DNA of 64,000 nucleotides from Actinoallomurus bryophytorum (GTDB lineage: Bacteria; Actinomycetota; Actinomycetes; Streptosporangiales; Streptosporangiaceae): NCBI RefSeq assembly GCF_006716425.1, contig NZ_VFOZ01000001.1, positions 3,906,001 through 3,970,000 of the forward strand, in the 5' to 3' direction. Below the pieces are notes generated by a model. It was not told the DNA's origin. It made no database searches and saw only the letters and a program-made list of their open reading frames with translations. The translations under genes were made by a program, and so were the position numbers. Each line of letters opens with the position of its first letter. Within the stretch, counting starts at the first letter, position 1. This document shows, in pieces, positions 29,136-37,059 of this stretch.

Positions 29136-29325
29136 TCGTCCTCCCTGGGAGATGTGATTCGGATAGGGCCGTGCCGAATCAGGGAGGAGGTCCGCGGACC
29201 GTGAAGGGAATTGCTGCTGGCCACATCGCATTGCCTTCTTCGTCGAAGGAAGTGGCATTGGCGACGTTCGCCCATGCGGAAGCTCCACGCCAGCCCCCTC
29301 TGGCGCTTTCCGTGCTGGGTTTGCG

Positions 29326-29445
29326 TCAGTCCTTACCGGATTTATCAGGCGTTTTCGCCTCGCGTGTCCGCCGTACGGCCGAGCGGTGCTTGCGACGTAA
29401 CCGCGCGGATGCCCGGCGAATGCGTTTGGTACGGCTGCGCGCCAT
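29326..29445 (-). CDS. Possible 39-residue very basic peptide
   Basis: An ATG at 29445, with GGGAG 6 bases upstream, opens a 39-codon frame ending TGA. The product starts MARSRTKRIRRASARLRRK and is extremely rich in Arg/Lys. It contains a TTA leucine codon, rare in such genomes. It lies about 190 bp upstream of coxS on the same strand. I do not recognise a family; it could be a nucleic-acid-binding micro-protein or a chance frame. The surrounding 29136-29666 otherwise shows no gene. Confidence 0.35.
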   Translation of the reverse strand: MARSRTKRIRRASARLRRKHRSAVRRTREAKTPDKSGKD

Positions 29446-29666
29446 CACGATCTCCCATGGGAGGAGGCTTCTAGTGCCAACGTAAGCCTCAATACCCCCG
29501 TGAGACCAGACCTGAGCACCGTGTGATCGCCTCAGGAGTCACGCGAGTTTCGCGGCAGGGAAACTGCCGTATTAGTTAGTAGTTGCGAGCCCCATAAGGG
29601 TGGCAGCGTCGCATTAGCTCCATCTGGTGTTGATCTGATCTCTTTTTTGCGGCGTCCGGGGGGCCG
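29446..29666. other. Intergenic stretch downstream of phoD
   Basis: No gene is supported. The region is visibly less GC-rich and contains a TTAGTTAGT at 29572-29580 that resembles one half of the TetR operator at 23814, but no matching second half. A T-run at about 29641-29647 lies near the phoD stop but without a convincing hairpin. Confidence 0.4.
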
Positions 29667-31205
29667 TCAGCGCTGCGCGGGGAGCGCGACCGTGTAGAGG
29701 ACCTTGCCGCTGTAGTCGCGCAGGCGGGTCGTCAGCTCGCCGGAGTGCCCGTCGACGGCGATCTCGCCGAAGAACTGCGAGCCTTCCAGCGGTGAGGTGT
29801 TGGCGTGCGGCGGCACCGCCTGGAACTTCACCGTGGGGCCGAAGGTCGTGTCCAGGACGCTCGGGCCGAAGGCGCCGGCGTTCAGTGGCCCGGACACGAA
29901 CTCCCAGAACGGGTCGAAGTCCTGGAACGCCGCCTTCGCGGGGTCGTAGTAGTGCGCGGCCGTGTAGTGCACGTCGGTGGTGATCCAGACGACGTTCCGC
30001 ACCCGGTGCTTCTTGATCGAGGACAGCACGCCGGCCATCTGCAGCTCGCGGCCCAGCGGTGTGCCGTTGTCGCCCTGGGAGACGGCCTCGATGCGGTCGG
30101 CGTCCGGCACCACGAGCGACAGCGGCATGTCGGCGGCGACGATCTTCCAGGTGGCCTTGGAGGCGGCCAGCGAGCGTTTCAGCCACTCGGCCTGGCGGGC
30201 GCCGAGGATGCCCTGGTCGTCGGCCGTCTGGTCGTCCGGGCCGTTCGCGTTGCGGTAGGTCCGCATGTCGAGCACGAACACGTCCAGCAGCGGGCCGTAG
30301 GAGATCTTCCGGTAGATCCGGCCGTCCTGGTGCGGCTGCTGGGTGATCGGGAGGTACTCGAAGAACGCCTGCCGGGCACGTACCGACAGCACGTCCGTGC
30401 GCTTCTCGGTGTAGTTCGGGTCGTCCAGGATCTCGCCCGGGTACCAGTTGTTGTGCGTCTCGTGGTCGTCCCACTGGTTGATCTGCGGGATGGCGGCGGC
30501 GAGGGCGCGCAGGTTGTCGTCCATCAGGTTGTACTTGTGCTGGCCGCGGTACTCCGCGAGGGTCTCGGCGACCTTCGACTTCTCCGGAGTCGTGAGGTTG
30601 CGGTAGATCCGGCCGTCCGGGAGCGTGACGGTGGGCAGGATCGGGTTGTCGGCGTACCAGTGGTCGCCGTTGCACAGGAAGAAGTCCGGGTCGGTAGCCT
30701 GGATCGCCTTGAAGATCCGGTATCCGCCGATGTCGGGGTTGATGCCGAAGCCCTGCCCGGCGAGGTCGCCGGACCAGACGAAGCTGACGTCACGGCGCGT
30801 CGTCGGGGCGGTGCCGAAGGCGCCGGTGACCGCCGCGGAGGCGAGGGACGAGTCGTGCAGGTCGGCGGCGCGTACCCGGTAGTGGATCTGCTGCCCGGCG
30901 GGCAGCCCGTCCAGCCGCACCTTTCCGGTCAGGTCGGTGTCCGGGGTGAGCAGCGGTCCGCGCACGGTCGAGAAGTGCTTGAAGTCCGGGCGCGTGCTGA
31001 CGTCGACCAGCATCCGCGAGGGCCGGTCGGCGCGGGTCCAGACGACGCCGCCGTGGGCGGACATGTCACCGCTCTGCACGCCATGCGTTAGCTGCGGGCG
31101 GCCGGAGCGCACCAGGGCGGTGGCGCGCGGGCCGGTGCCCAGCAGCGCGGCCCCTCCGCCCGCGACGAGGCCGTTGCGAAGAAAAGAACGCCGGTCCAGA
31201 CCCAT
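29667..31205 (-). CDS. phoD: PhoD-type alkaline phosphatase/phosphodiesterase, Tat-exported
   Basis: 512 residues from the ATG that gives MGLDRRSFLRNGLVAGGGAA, a twin-arginine signal (RRSFLR). PhoD metal-site motifs are visible: SGDLAGQ, CNGDHWYADN, INQWDDHETHNNWYPG and WITTDVHYTAAHYYDP. The N-terminal Fn3-like PhoD domain has HGVQSGDMSAHGGVVWTRAD. It should release phosphate from esters outside the cell. A PHO-box-like direct repeat is seen about 120-135 bp upstream. Confidence 0.93.
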   Translation of the reverse strand: MGLDRRSFLRNGLVAGGGAALLGTGPRATALVRSGRPQLTHGVQSGDMSAHGGVVWTRADRPSRMLVDVSTRPDFKHFSTVRGPLLTPDTDLTGKVRLDGLPAGQQIHYRVRAADLHDSSLASAAVTGAFGTAPTTRRDVSFVWSGDLAGQGFGINPDIGGYRIFKAIQATDPDFFLCNGDHWYADNPILPTVTLPDGRIYRNLTTPEKSKVAETLAEYRGQHKYNLMDDNLRALAAAIPQINQWDDHETHNNWYPGEILDDPNYTEKRTDVLSVRARQAFFEYLPITQQPHQDGRIYRKISYGPLLDVFVLDMRTYRNANGPDDQTADDQGILGARQAEWLKRSLAASKATWKIVAADMPLSLVVPDADRIEAVSQGDNGTPLGRELQMAGVLSSIKKHRVRNVVWITTDVHYTAAHYYDPAKAAFQDFDPFWEFVSGPLNAGAFGPSVLDTTFGPTVKFQAVPPHANTSPLEGSQFFGEIAVDGHSGELTTRLRDYSGKVLYTVALPAQR

Positions 31206-31323
31206 GTCCCCACTCCCGTCTCGTGAGAGCCCGCGTGGATGGGACCGCGCTACCGCGCGTCGCCCAGGCGGCCTCAAGCCGCACTGATCGTGGCGTGGCG
31301 CGGCGTACGGCGCCAGGACCGAA

Positions 31324-31341
31324 GGTGGCCAACCGGTGAAC
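31324..31341 (-). promoter_or_regulatory. PHO-box-like direct repeat upstream of phoD
   Basis: Read on the minus strand, GTTCACC (31341-31335), four bases, then GGCCACC (31330-31324) form an 11-bp-period direct repeat as in the PhoP box of Streptomyces. A third, poor unit GTCCTGG follows at the same period. Only the first unit matches the consensus perfectly. Confidence 0.4.
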
Positions 31342-31403
31342 TATTCGACGTCTGCGCCTGGGCGAACGGCGTGCTTTGTGGCTGGTCGCGGCATTAGTCC
31401 AGC

Positions 31404-31433
31404 TTGACAGGGCGCGAACGCGGCTAGCAGACT
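31404..31433 (+). promoter_or_regulatory. Promoter of the Cys leader peptide and cupin gene
   Basis: A perfect TTGACA -35 (31404-31409) is followed by 18 bases and CAGACT (31428-31433) as a possible -10, with TAGCAG at 31425-31430 as an alternative. The leader ATG is at 31440, 6 bases after CAGACT, so the transcript is probably leaderless. Confidence 0.6.
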
Positions 31434-31439
31434 TCTCCC

Positions 31440-31520
31440 ATGCCAGCGCGTACCCTTCCGGCCGCCGACGTGGAGTCCCGCCACGCGGTCGTCGCGCTGT
31501 GTCCTTCGTGTTGTCGCTGA
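31440..31520 (+). CDS. Cysteine-rich leader peptide (putative attenuator)
   Basis: The 26-codon frame reads MPARTLPAADVESRHAVVAL, then CPSCCR and TGA. Three of the last six residues are Cys (codons 21, 24 and 25). It begins at or near the predicted transcript 5' end and has no ribosome site, as in the leaderless poly-cysteine short ORFs reported in mycobacteria as cysteine-responsive attenuators. It precedes a cysteine-dioxygenase-like cupin gene by 55 bp. Its Cys-codon region overlaps a sequence complementary to that gene's ribosome site. Existence as a translated peptide is inferred from these coinciding features. Confidence 0.65.
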   Translation: MPARTLPAADVESRHAVVALCPSCCR

Positions 31521-31570
31521 CCTGACCTCCGTCTCGTCAGCCCGCGGCGCTCGGCCGCTGTCCGAAGGAC
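31501..31570 (+). promoter_or_regulatory. Anti-Shine-Dalgarno pairing over the leader's Cys codons
   Basis: GTCCTTCG (31501-31508), which spans leader codons 21-23, is an exact complement of CGAAGGAC (31563-31570), the ribosome site of the cupin gene. Pairing would hide the site. A GCGGC/GCCGC hairpin (31544-31548 and 31554-31558) lies between. A ribosome paused at the Cys codons would free the site. The complementarity is seen; the switch is inferred. Confidence 0.5.
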
Positions 31571-31575
31571 TTTCC

Positions 31576-31974
31576 ATGAACTTCTCGGTCATCCCCGATA
31601 TCACCATGCAGGCCCACCACGACCTGGCCGGCGGATCCACGATCGGCCGGCTGGCCGGTGTCGTACGCGAGATGGCCGCCCGGCCGGCGTACTGGTGGCA
31701 TCTCGCCCGGTTCGACGGCACCCCGGTGCCGGTGGCGGCGGCGGACGACCTGTGGCTCTCGGCCTGGCCGCCCGGCCACCGCGGCGTCCCGGCCGGCCCC
31801 GGCGTACTCGCGGTGCTCGCGGGTGAGCTGTCCGAGCGGACCATCACCGGCCAGGGCGTCGCCGAACGCACCCTGCGGGCCAACCGGATCCGCGTCTACG
31901 GCACCGACGCCCCCCGTGAGCTGGTCAACCTCGGCCCCGCGTACGCCCTGAGCCTGCACGCGACCACCGCGTGA
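31576..31974 (+). CDS. Cysteine-dioxygenase-like cupin lacking metal ligands
   Basis: 132 residues from ATG 31576, with GAAGGA 6 bases upstream. TIGRLAGVVREMAARPAYWWHLARFD and VLAVLAGELSERTI, then RIRVYGTDAPRELVNLGPAYALSLHA, follow the layout of actinomycete cysteine dioxygenases. The HxH expected before the 'GxxxVLxGEL' strand is missing (GHRGVPAGPGVLAVLAGEL), as is the later His before the Asn (PRELVN). A thiol-oxidising iron enzyme would need these residues, so this protein may bind a thiol without catalysis. The family assignment is from pattern recall and moderately sure. Confidence 0.65.
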   Translation: MNFSVIPDITMQAHHDLAGGSTIGRLAGVVREMAARPAYWWHLARFDGTPVPVAAADDLWLSAWPPGHRGVPAGPGVLAVLAGELSERTITGQGVAERTLRANRIRVYGTDAPRELVNLGPAYALSLHATTA

Positions 31975-32012
31975 TGGTCGGGTGAACTCCGCGTACCATC
32001 GCGCGGATACGC

Positions 32013-32207
32013 TCACGGGTCGCGGCGGCGGGACTGGAACACGAGGCGGAACAGGGCGATCGCCCCGATGGCGGCGATGACGGCCGGCACGGCCCAGGGG
32101 AACGAGACCGGGTGGCCGCCGAGTCCCTCGGCCAGATAGCGGGCCGCGATGCCGGCGAACAGGACCGCGGCCACCAGCGAGGACGGGTCGAACCTATGCC
32201 GGAACAC
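32013..32207 (-). CDS. Small membrane protein
   Basis: 64 residues with two predicted membrane segments (LVAAVLFAGIAARYLAEG and WAVPAVIAAIGAIALFRLVF) and a basic end QSRRRDP. Its start lies inside the end of the PspC-domain gene, overlapping by 14 bases, so it is translated from the same mRNA. This small protein commonly follows PspC genes in actinomycetes. Its function is unknown. Confidence 0.75.
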   Translation of the reverse strand: MFRHRFDPSSLVAAVLFAGIAARYLAEGLGGHPVSFPWAVPAVIAAIGAIALFRLVFQSRRRDP

Positions 32208-33588
32208 GCGTGACCTCCATGTCGCCCACCTTGCTCCGGATGTGCAGCACGATGGTGGGGATCGGCCCGGCGACCTGGCCTTCGGGCTCGAGCACTCGGC
32301 GTACGCGTGCGCCGGGGCCGCTCGTCACCTGCCGGTCGATGGTGATGTCGCCGAGGTAGGCATGCCCGTCGATCTCCACGCGTGCTGCGGCCGGCACCCT
32401 CACCGCCAGCACACCCAGCGTCACCTGGGCGTTCACGCGGAGCGACTCGCCCGGCGAGAGCGGCACCGTGGTCAGGTCCACGACACCCTGGCCGACGAGG
32501 ACCTTGTGTGACTGCTCGGCCTGCGCGGTCGCGACCGGGCGCCAGATCTGATGATGCGTCTTCCGTGCGACGGCGGCGTTGCCGGCGATCGAGGTCGATG
32601 CGAGGGCGAAGGACATGATGGCTCCAACGAGGACGAGCTTGCGGTCCCGGCCGAACCAGGCACCGAGAAAGAGGCCGCAGGCGATGACCGCCAGCGCCCC
32701 GGCGATGACGACCTGGTACCGGCTGAAAGCGGTCCGGTCGTCGACGGTCAGGTACAGCACGGCGCCGACGATCACGGCCGTCAGCAAGGTCAGCGTGGCG
32801 AGGTAGGACCGGCGATGCGGCCGGACCCACGGGGACTCGGCGGGCGGCGGCGCGGCGTCGGCCGCGTGCGGGCCCTGGGAATAGGGGTCGGTGCCGTACG
32901 GGCCGGGGACGGTGTCGGAGGGTTCGGCCGTGTCCGCCGGCGGCGTGTGCGCGGCCGTGGAGCCCGAAGCGGCGGCGTAGGGGCCCGCGGCGTACGTGTC
33001 TCCGCGCCGGCCGAGCCGGGCGAGGTCCACCATGCCGTCGGACAGCCCCGGGGCCGGCGCGGGTGGCGGCGTCCAGGACGACAGCGGCCGGCCCTTGATG
33101 TGGTCCGGCAGGCCGCGAGCGACCTGAACGAGGTCGACGCCACGCGACCGTGCCACGAGCAGTGTCAGGCCGAACACCACGACCACGGCCAGTGCCTTGC
33201 CGGAGCCCCAGTTTCCGGCAATGCCGAACACCATGCCCGCGGCGAACACCGCGCCGAGCAGCGCCAGCGCGGTGTCGCCGTCGAAGATGCGCCGGCCCAT
33301 CCTCTCGATCTTCGAAGGGCCGCCGTCCGGCGCACCCATGAGGAGGAAGGCGGCGATGTACAGCAGCACACCGACGCCGGTCGCGAGTACGAGCAGCGCG
33401 AACGCCACTCGGAACACGATGGCGTCGATGCGCGTATAACGGGCGAGGCCGGCGCAGACACCGGTGATCAGGCGTCCCTCCTGAGAGCGGATGAGCCGTC
33501 GCGGCTCGGCGCCCGCTCGGGGGCCTGGCGGAGCCTCGGCCTGGGGTCCAGGCTCGGAGCTCCGCGGTGGGTCGCTGTCCTCGTTCAT
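32194..33588 (-). CDS. PspC-domain multi-pass membrane protein
   Basis: 464 residues from the ATG giving MNEDSDPPRSSEPGPQ. The PspC domain is at about residues 35-95 (RLITGVCAGLARYTRID, FRVAFALLVLATGVGVLLYIAAFLLM). Further membrane segments follow, then a proline/alanine-rich linker, two more membrane helices and a C-terminal extracytoplasmic domain of beta character (VTLGVLAVRVPAAARVEIDG). It probably senses or buffers envelope stress. It is divergent from a histidine kinase that also begins with a PspC domain. Confidence 0.85.
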   Translation of the reverse strand: MNEDSDPPRSSEPGPQAEAPPGPRAGAEPRRLIRSQEGRLITGVCAGLARYTRIDAIVFRVAFALLVLATGVGVLLYIAAFLLMGAPDGGPSKIERMGRRIFDGDTALALLGAVFAAGMVFGIAGNWGSGKALAVVVVFGLTLLVARSRGVDLVQVARGLPDHIKGRPLSSWTPPPAPAPGLSDGMVDLARLGRRGDTYAAGPYAAASGSTAAHTPPADTAEPSDTVPGPYGTDPYSQGPHAADAAPPPAESPWVRPHRRSYLATLTLLTAVIVGAVLYLTVDDRTAFSRYQVVIAGALAVIACGLFLGAWFGRDRKLVLVGAIMSFALASTSIAGNAAVARKTHHQIWRPVATAQAEQSHKVLVGQGVVDLTTVPLSPGESLRVNAQVTLGVLAVRVPAAARVEIDGHAYLGDITIDRQVTSGPGARVRRVLEPEGQVAGPIPTIVLHIRSKVGDMEVTRVPA

Positions 33589-33717
33589 GGTCCCATCGTC
33601 GCGGGTCCGCGCCGCGACGACCATCCGGGAGGACCCTGACTCATCCCTGAGGGTCTCCGGGATCTCCCAGGGCGGTCCCCGATGCGCTGATGGCCTGGAA
33701 CGTGTGACCATCTCCTT

Positions 33718-34911
33718 GTGTCTGAAACGCCCAGCGGGGAGACCGTCGAGCTGACCCCCCCACGCCTCGAACGACGAGCCGACCGCCGGCTCGTCGCCGG
33801 CGTGTGCTCTGGGCTGGCCGAGCACCTCGGCCTCGAACTGACCGTCGTACGCGTGGCGTTCGCCGTGCTCATCTCCACGGGCGTGGGCATCATCGCGTAC
33901 GTCGCGCTCTGGCTGATGGTGTCGCGCCGTGAGGAGCCCGAGGGCCGCCGTGACCTGGGCCGGCTCGTCGCGTACGGCGCGCTGGTCGGAGGACTCTGCC
34001 TGTTCACGTGGGGGGCGGGCGCGCTCAACTGGGCCGCGTGGCCGATCGTCGCCGGCGGCATCGGGGTCGGGATCATCTGGCAGCAGGCCGATCCGGAGCG
34101 GCGGCAGCGCTGGGTGCGCAACAGCCAGGCCATGTGGCTCCGCAGCATCATCGGCATGCTGCTGGTGGCCGGCGGCCTGGTCGCCTTCCTCGCCAGGAAG
34201 GTCCAGCCGGGTGAGGCCGGGCAGGTGCTGTTCGGCTCGATCGTCGTGCTGGCCGGGTTCGGCGTCGTCGTCGCGCCCTGGCTGCTGCGGATGTGGCGCG
34301 ACCTGGACAGCGAACGCCGCGAGCGCATCCGTTCCCAGGAACGCGCCGAGGTCGCCGCGCACGTACACGACTCCGTCCTGCACACGCTCACGCTGATCCA
34401 GCGCAACGCCCACGACGTGCGCGAGGTACAGCGGCTGGCCCGCTCCCAGGAACGCGACCTGCGCGCCTGGCTGTACGAACCCAAGGCCGACGCCGAACAG
34501 GATCTCGCCGCCGCGGTGCGCAAGGCCGCCGCCGAGGTGGAGGATCATCATGGGATGCCGATCGAGGTGGTGTGCGTGGGCGACTGCCCGCTGGACGAAC
34601 GCCTCGGCGCCATGCTCCAGGCGGCCCGCGAGGCCATGGTCAACGCCGCCAAGTACGCCGATGGCGACCCGGAAGACGAGGCCAGGACCTCGTCACTGTC
34701 GGTCTACGCCGAGGTGGCCGGCGAGGACGTCTCGATCTTCGTACGCGACCGTGGCCGCGGCTTCGACCTCGACGCCGTCCCCCAGGACCGGATGGGCCTG
34801 CGCGAGTCCATCATCGGACGCATGGAGCGCAACGGCGGAAAGGCCGAGATCCGTACGGCCCCGGGCGAGGGCACCGAGGTCAGACTGGAGATGCGGCGCG
34901 ATGCGAAATGA
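33718..34911 (+). CDS. PspC-domain sensor histidine kinase
   Basis: 397 residues from GTG 33718. The PspC domain is at about 15-70 (RRLVAGVCSGLAEHLGLELTVVRVAFAVL). Three to four more membrane helices follow, then a dimerisation helix with the phosphoacceptor in AAHVHDSVLHTLTLIQ (His217) and an ATPase domain with EAMVNAAKYA (N box) and VRDRGRGFDLD. It pairs with the LuxR-type regulator 25 bp downstream. The shared PspC domain with the divergent neighbour suggests both read the same membrane signal. Confidence 0.92.
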   Translation: MSETPSGETVELTPPRLERRADRRLVAGVCSGLAEHLGLELTVVRVAFAVLISTGVGIIAYVALWLMVSRREEPEGRRDLGRLVAYGALVGGLCLFTWGAGALNWAAWPIVAGGIGVGIIWQQADPERRQRWVRNSQAMWLRSIIGMLLVAGGLVAFLARKVQPGEAGQVLFGSIVVLAGFGVVVAPWLLRMWRDLDSERRERIRSQERAEVAAHVHDSVLHTLTLIQRNAHDVREVQRLARSQERDLRAWLYEPKADAEQDLAAAVRKAAAEVEDHHGMPIEVVCVGDCPLDERLGAMLQAAREAMVNAAKYADGDPEDEARTSSLSVYAEVAGEDVSIFVRDRGRGFDLDAVPQDRMGLRESIIGRMERNGGKAEIRTAPGEGTEVRLEMRRDAK

Positions 34912-34935
34912 CGGGCGAACAGGGATGATGCGGCC

Positions 34936-35562
34936 ATGACACGTGTGGTGCTGGTCGATGACCATCAGATGTTCCGGAGCGGCGTGAAGGCCGAGCTGGG
35001 CGACTCCGTCGAGATCGTCGGTGAGGCCGGCGACGTGGACGAGGCGGTCGCGGTCATCAAGGAGACCGTGCCGGAGGTGGTGCTGCTCGACGTCCACCTG
35101 CCTGGAGGCGGGGGCGTCGAGGTGCTGCGCCAGGTGCTCCCGTCGGAGACCAAATTCCTGGCCCTGTCGGTGTCGGACGCCGCGGAGGACGTCATCGGCG
35201 TCGTACGCGGCGGCGCCCGCGGCTACGTCACCAAGACCATCTCGGGCGGCGAGCTGACCAACGCGATCGAACGCGTGGCCGAGGGCGACGCGGTGTTCTC
35301 ACCGCGCCTGGCGGGCTTCGTCCTGGACGCGTTCGCCGCCTCCGACGCCCCGTCCATCGACCCCGAGCTCGACCAGCTCACCCAGCGCGAGCGCGAGGTC
35401 CTGCGCCTGATCGCCCGTGGCTACGCGTACAAAGAGGTCGCCAAGGAGCTGTTCATCTCGGTCAAGACCGTCGAGACGCACGTGAGCAGCGTCCTGCGCA
35501 AGCTCCAGCTCTCGAACCGCCACGAACTCTCCCGCTGGGCCGCCGCCCGCCGCCTCGTGTGA
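34936..35562 (+). CDS. LuxR/NarL-type response regulator
   Basis: 208 residues. The receiver has the acidic pair in LVDDHQMF and phosphoacceptor Asp52 in VVLLDVHLPG, with the conserved Lys in GYVTKTISG. The C-terminal GerE helix-turn-helix reads LTQREREVLRLIARGYAYKEVAKELFISVKTVETHVSSVLRKL. It forms a two-component pair with the PspC-domain kinase upstream. Confidence 0.94.
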   Translation: MTRVVLVDDHQMFRSGVKAELGDSVEIVGEAGDVDEAVAVIKETVPEVVLLDVHLPGGGGVEVLRQVLPSETKFLALSVSDAAEDVIGVVRGGARGYVTKTISGGELTNAIERVAEGDAVFSPRLAGFVLDAFAASDAPSIDPELDQLTQREREVLRLIARGYAYKEVAKELFISVKTVETHVSSVLRKLQLSNRHELSRWAAARRLV

Positions 35563-35571
35563 CGTCGCGGG

Positions 35572-37059
35572 TTACGAGGCCGGGCGAGGCGGGGCGGTGA
35601 GCCAGGTGCAGCCGGGCGGATCCAGGCGGCTCTTGTCGTCCGGGCGGTAGGCCGCGCAGGCGGTGACGGTGAAGGTCTTCGCCGGATTGCCCTGCTGCGC
35701 GTACGGGCCGCCCGAGGAGGGGTGGTCACAGGTCGGCAGGAGGGCGGGATCGCTGCGCGGGGTGCCCGTCGACGAGGCGTTGCTCTGCCAGCAGTTGCGG
35801 TCGCCCTGCTCGTCCCACCAGAAGTCGGTGCCGTTGGGCGCCGGCAGGCCGGCCGGTGTCACGCCCATGAGGTTGCCGACGTAGCGGTTGCCGTGTGAGG
35901 TGTCGCGCTGCTTGGCCGGGTCGGTCTCCCCGCGGCGGCTCGCCGGGATCCAGTACTGCGCGATGCCGAACCGCCAGTTGTCGTAGACGAGGTTGCTCGC
36001 GTAGGTGTTCTCGTCGCCGCCCGCGAGCAGCATGCCGGTGCCGACGGGTACCGCCCGGCGCGGGCACCGTGCGTGGCAGTCGTGGTAGAGGTCCGCGTTG
36101 TTGCCGAAGACCCGGTTCGCGACGAACATCGCGTGGTTCTGCGGCATGCCGACCGCCTGCACGCTGCTGTCGAGCATCGCGCCGGTGGAGTTGCCGTTGA
36201 ACACGTTGTCGTGGACGTACACCGAGTCGCCCGCGGTGCCGGAGTAGCCGACCAGGTTGCCGTACGAGCGGCAGCGGCGGATCTCGACGGCCAGCCGGTC
36301 GCCCTGGCGGTCGGCGGCCGAGGCGGTGGCGATGCCGGCGTCACCGTTGCCGGACGCCGTGCAGTCGGTGACCAGCCCGTGGTCGGAGGTGTAGGAGGCG
36401 AGCCCGTGCCCGCCGTTGCCGAGGCCGCTGACCTGGTCCAGTACGAAGCCGTCGGTCTCGGACACGCTCACGCCGTCCTCGCCGAAGCCGCGGACGGTCA
36501 CGCCGCGCAGGTAGAACCCGTCGGCGCGGTCGGCGCGGATACCGACCTGCTTGCCGCCCTCGATGATCACAGGGCCGCCGACGCCCTCGATCTGCAGGTC
36601 GGGCATGCCGGCGATGCTGATGAGGCTCTGCAGGTGGGGGCAGGCGCGCTGGTCGTCGTAGGACAGGGGCGCCTCGTCGTCGAGCTTGGCGCACCGGCCC
36701 TTCGGCGCGGCCAGCGAGGACTTCTCGCGGTAGGTGCCGGGCAGCACGTAGATCGTCGTCCCGCGCGTGGTCGCGGCGTCGATCGCCTTCTGGATCTCGT
36801 GGTAGGCGCACGAACCCGCCAGTTGCTTCGCGACGCCGGTCAGCCGGGCGCCGGGCCGGCAGACGACCAGGTGCGGCGAGGCGGTCGCCGGGCGGTAGAC
36901 CGGCACGTGGTAGGTCCCGGGGGTCGGGGTGGCCGGCCAGGTGGCCGTGGCCGGAGACGTGCCGGGTCGCGCGTCAGCGGCGAGGGCCGGCGAGGCGAAC
37001 GAGACCGTGGTCACGATGAAGACGACTGCGACGAGGAGACGCCGCGCGAACCGCCCCAT
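35572..37059 (-). CDS. Secreted right-handed beta-helix protein
   Basis: 495 residues with a signal peptide (RRLLVAVVFIVTTVSFASPALA). The middle third shows parallel beta-helix coils with repeated GNGGHG, SGNGDAGI and HDNVFNGNSTG-like turns, as in NosD/pectate-lyase-like proteins. A Cys-rich C-terminal part follows (NCWQSNASSTG, TVTACAAYRPDD). It is presumably exported and may bind or cleave a polysaccharide; the substrate is unknown. It converges on the response regulator gene. Confidence 0.83.
   Translation of the reverse strand: MGRFARRLLVAVVFIVTTVSFASPALAADARPGTSPATATWPATPTPGTYHVPVYRPATASPHLVVCRPGARLTGVAKQLAGSCAYHEIQKAIDAATTRGTTIYVLPGTYREKSSLAAPKGRCAKLDDEAPLSYDDQRACPHLQSLISIAGMPDLQIEGVGGPVIIEGGKQVGIRADRADGFYLRGVTVRGFGEDGVSVSETDGFVLDQVSGLGNGGHGLASYTSDHGLVTDCTASGNGDAGIATASAADRQGDRLAVEIRRCRSYGNLVGYSGTAGDSVYVHDNVFNGNSTGAMLDSSVQAVGMPQNHAMFVANRVFGNNADLYHDCHARCPRRAVPVGTGMLLAGGDENTYASNLVYDNWRFGIAQYWIPASRRGETDPAKQRDTSHGNRYVGNLMGVTPAGLPAPNGTDFWWDEQGDRNCWQSNASSTGTPRSDPALLPTCDHPSSGGPYAQQGNPAKTFTVTACAAYRPDDKSRLDPPGCTWLTAPPRPAS

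Noticed and set aside
29171-29485. 104-codon plus-strand frame upstream of coxS
   Set aside because: No ribosome site, no domain, atypical composition; the opposite strand has a better-initiated small frame.
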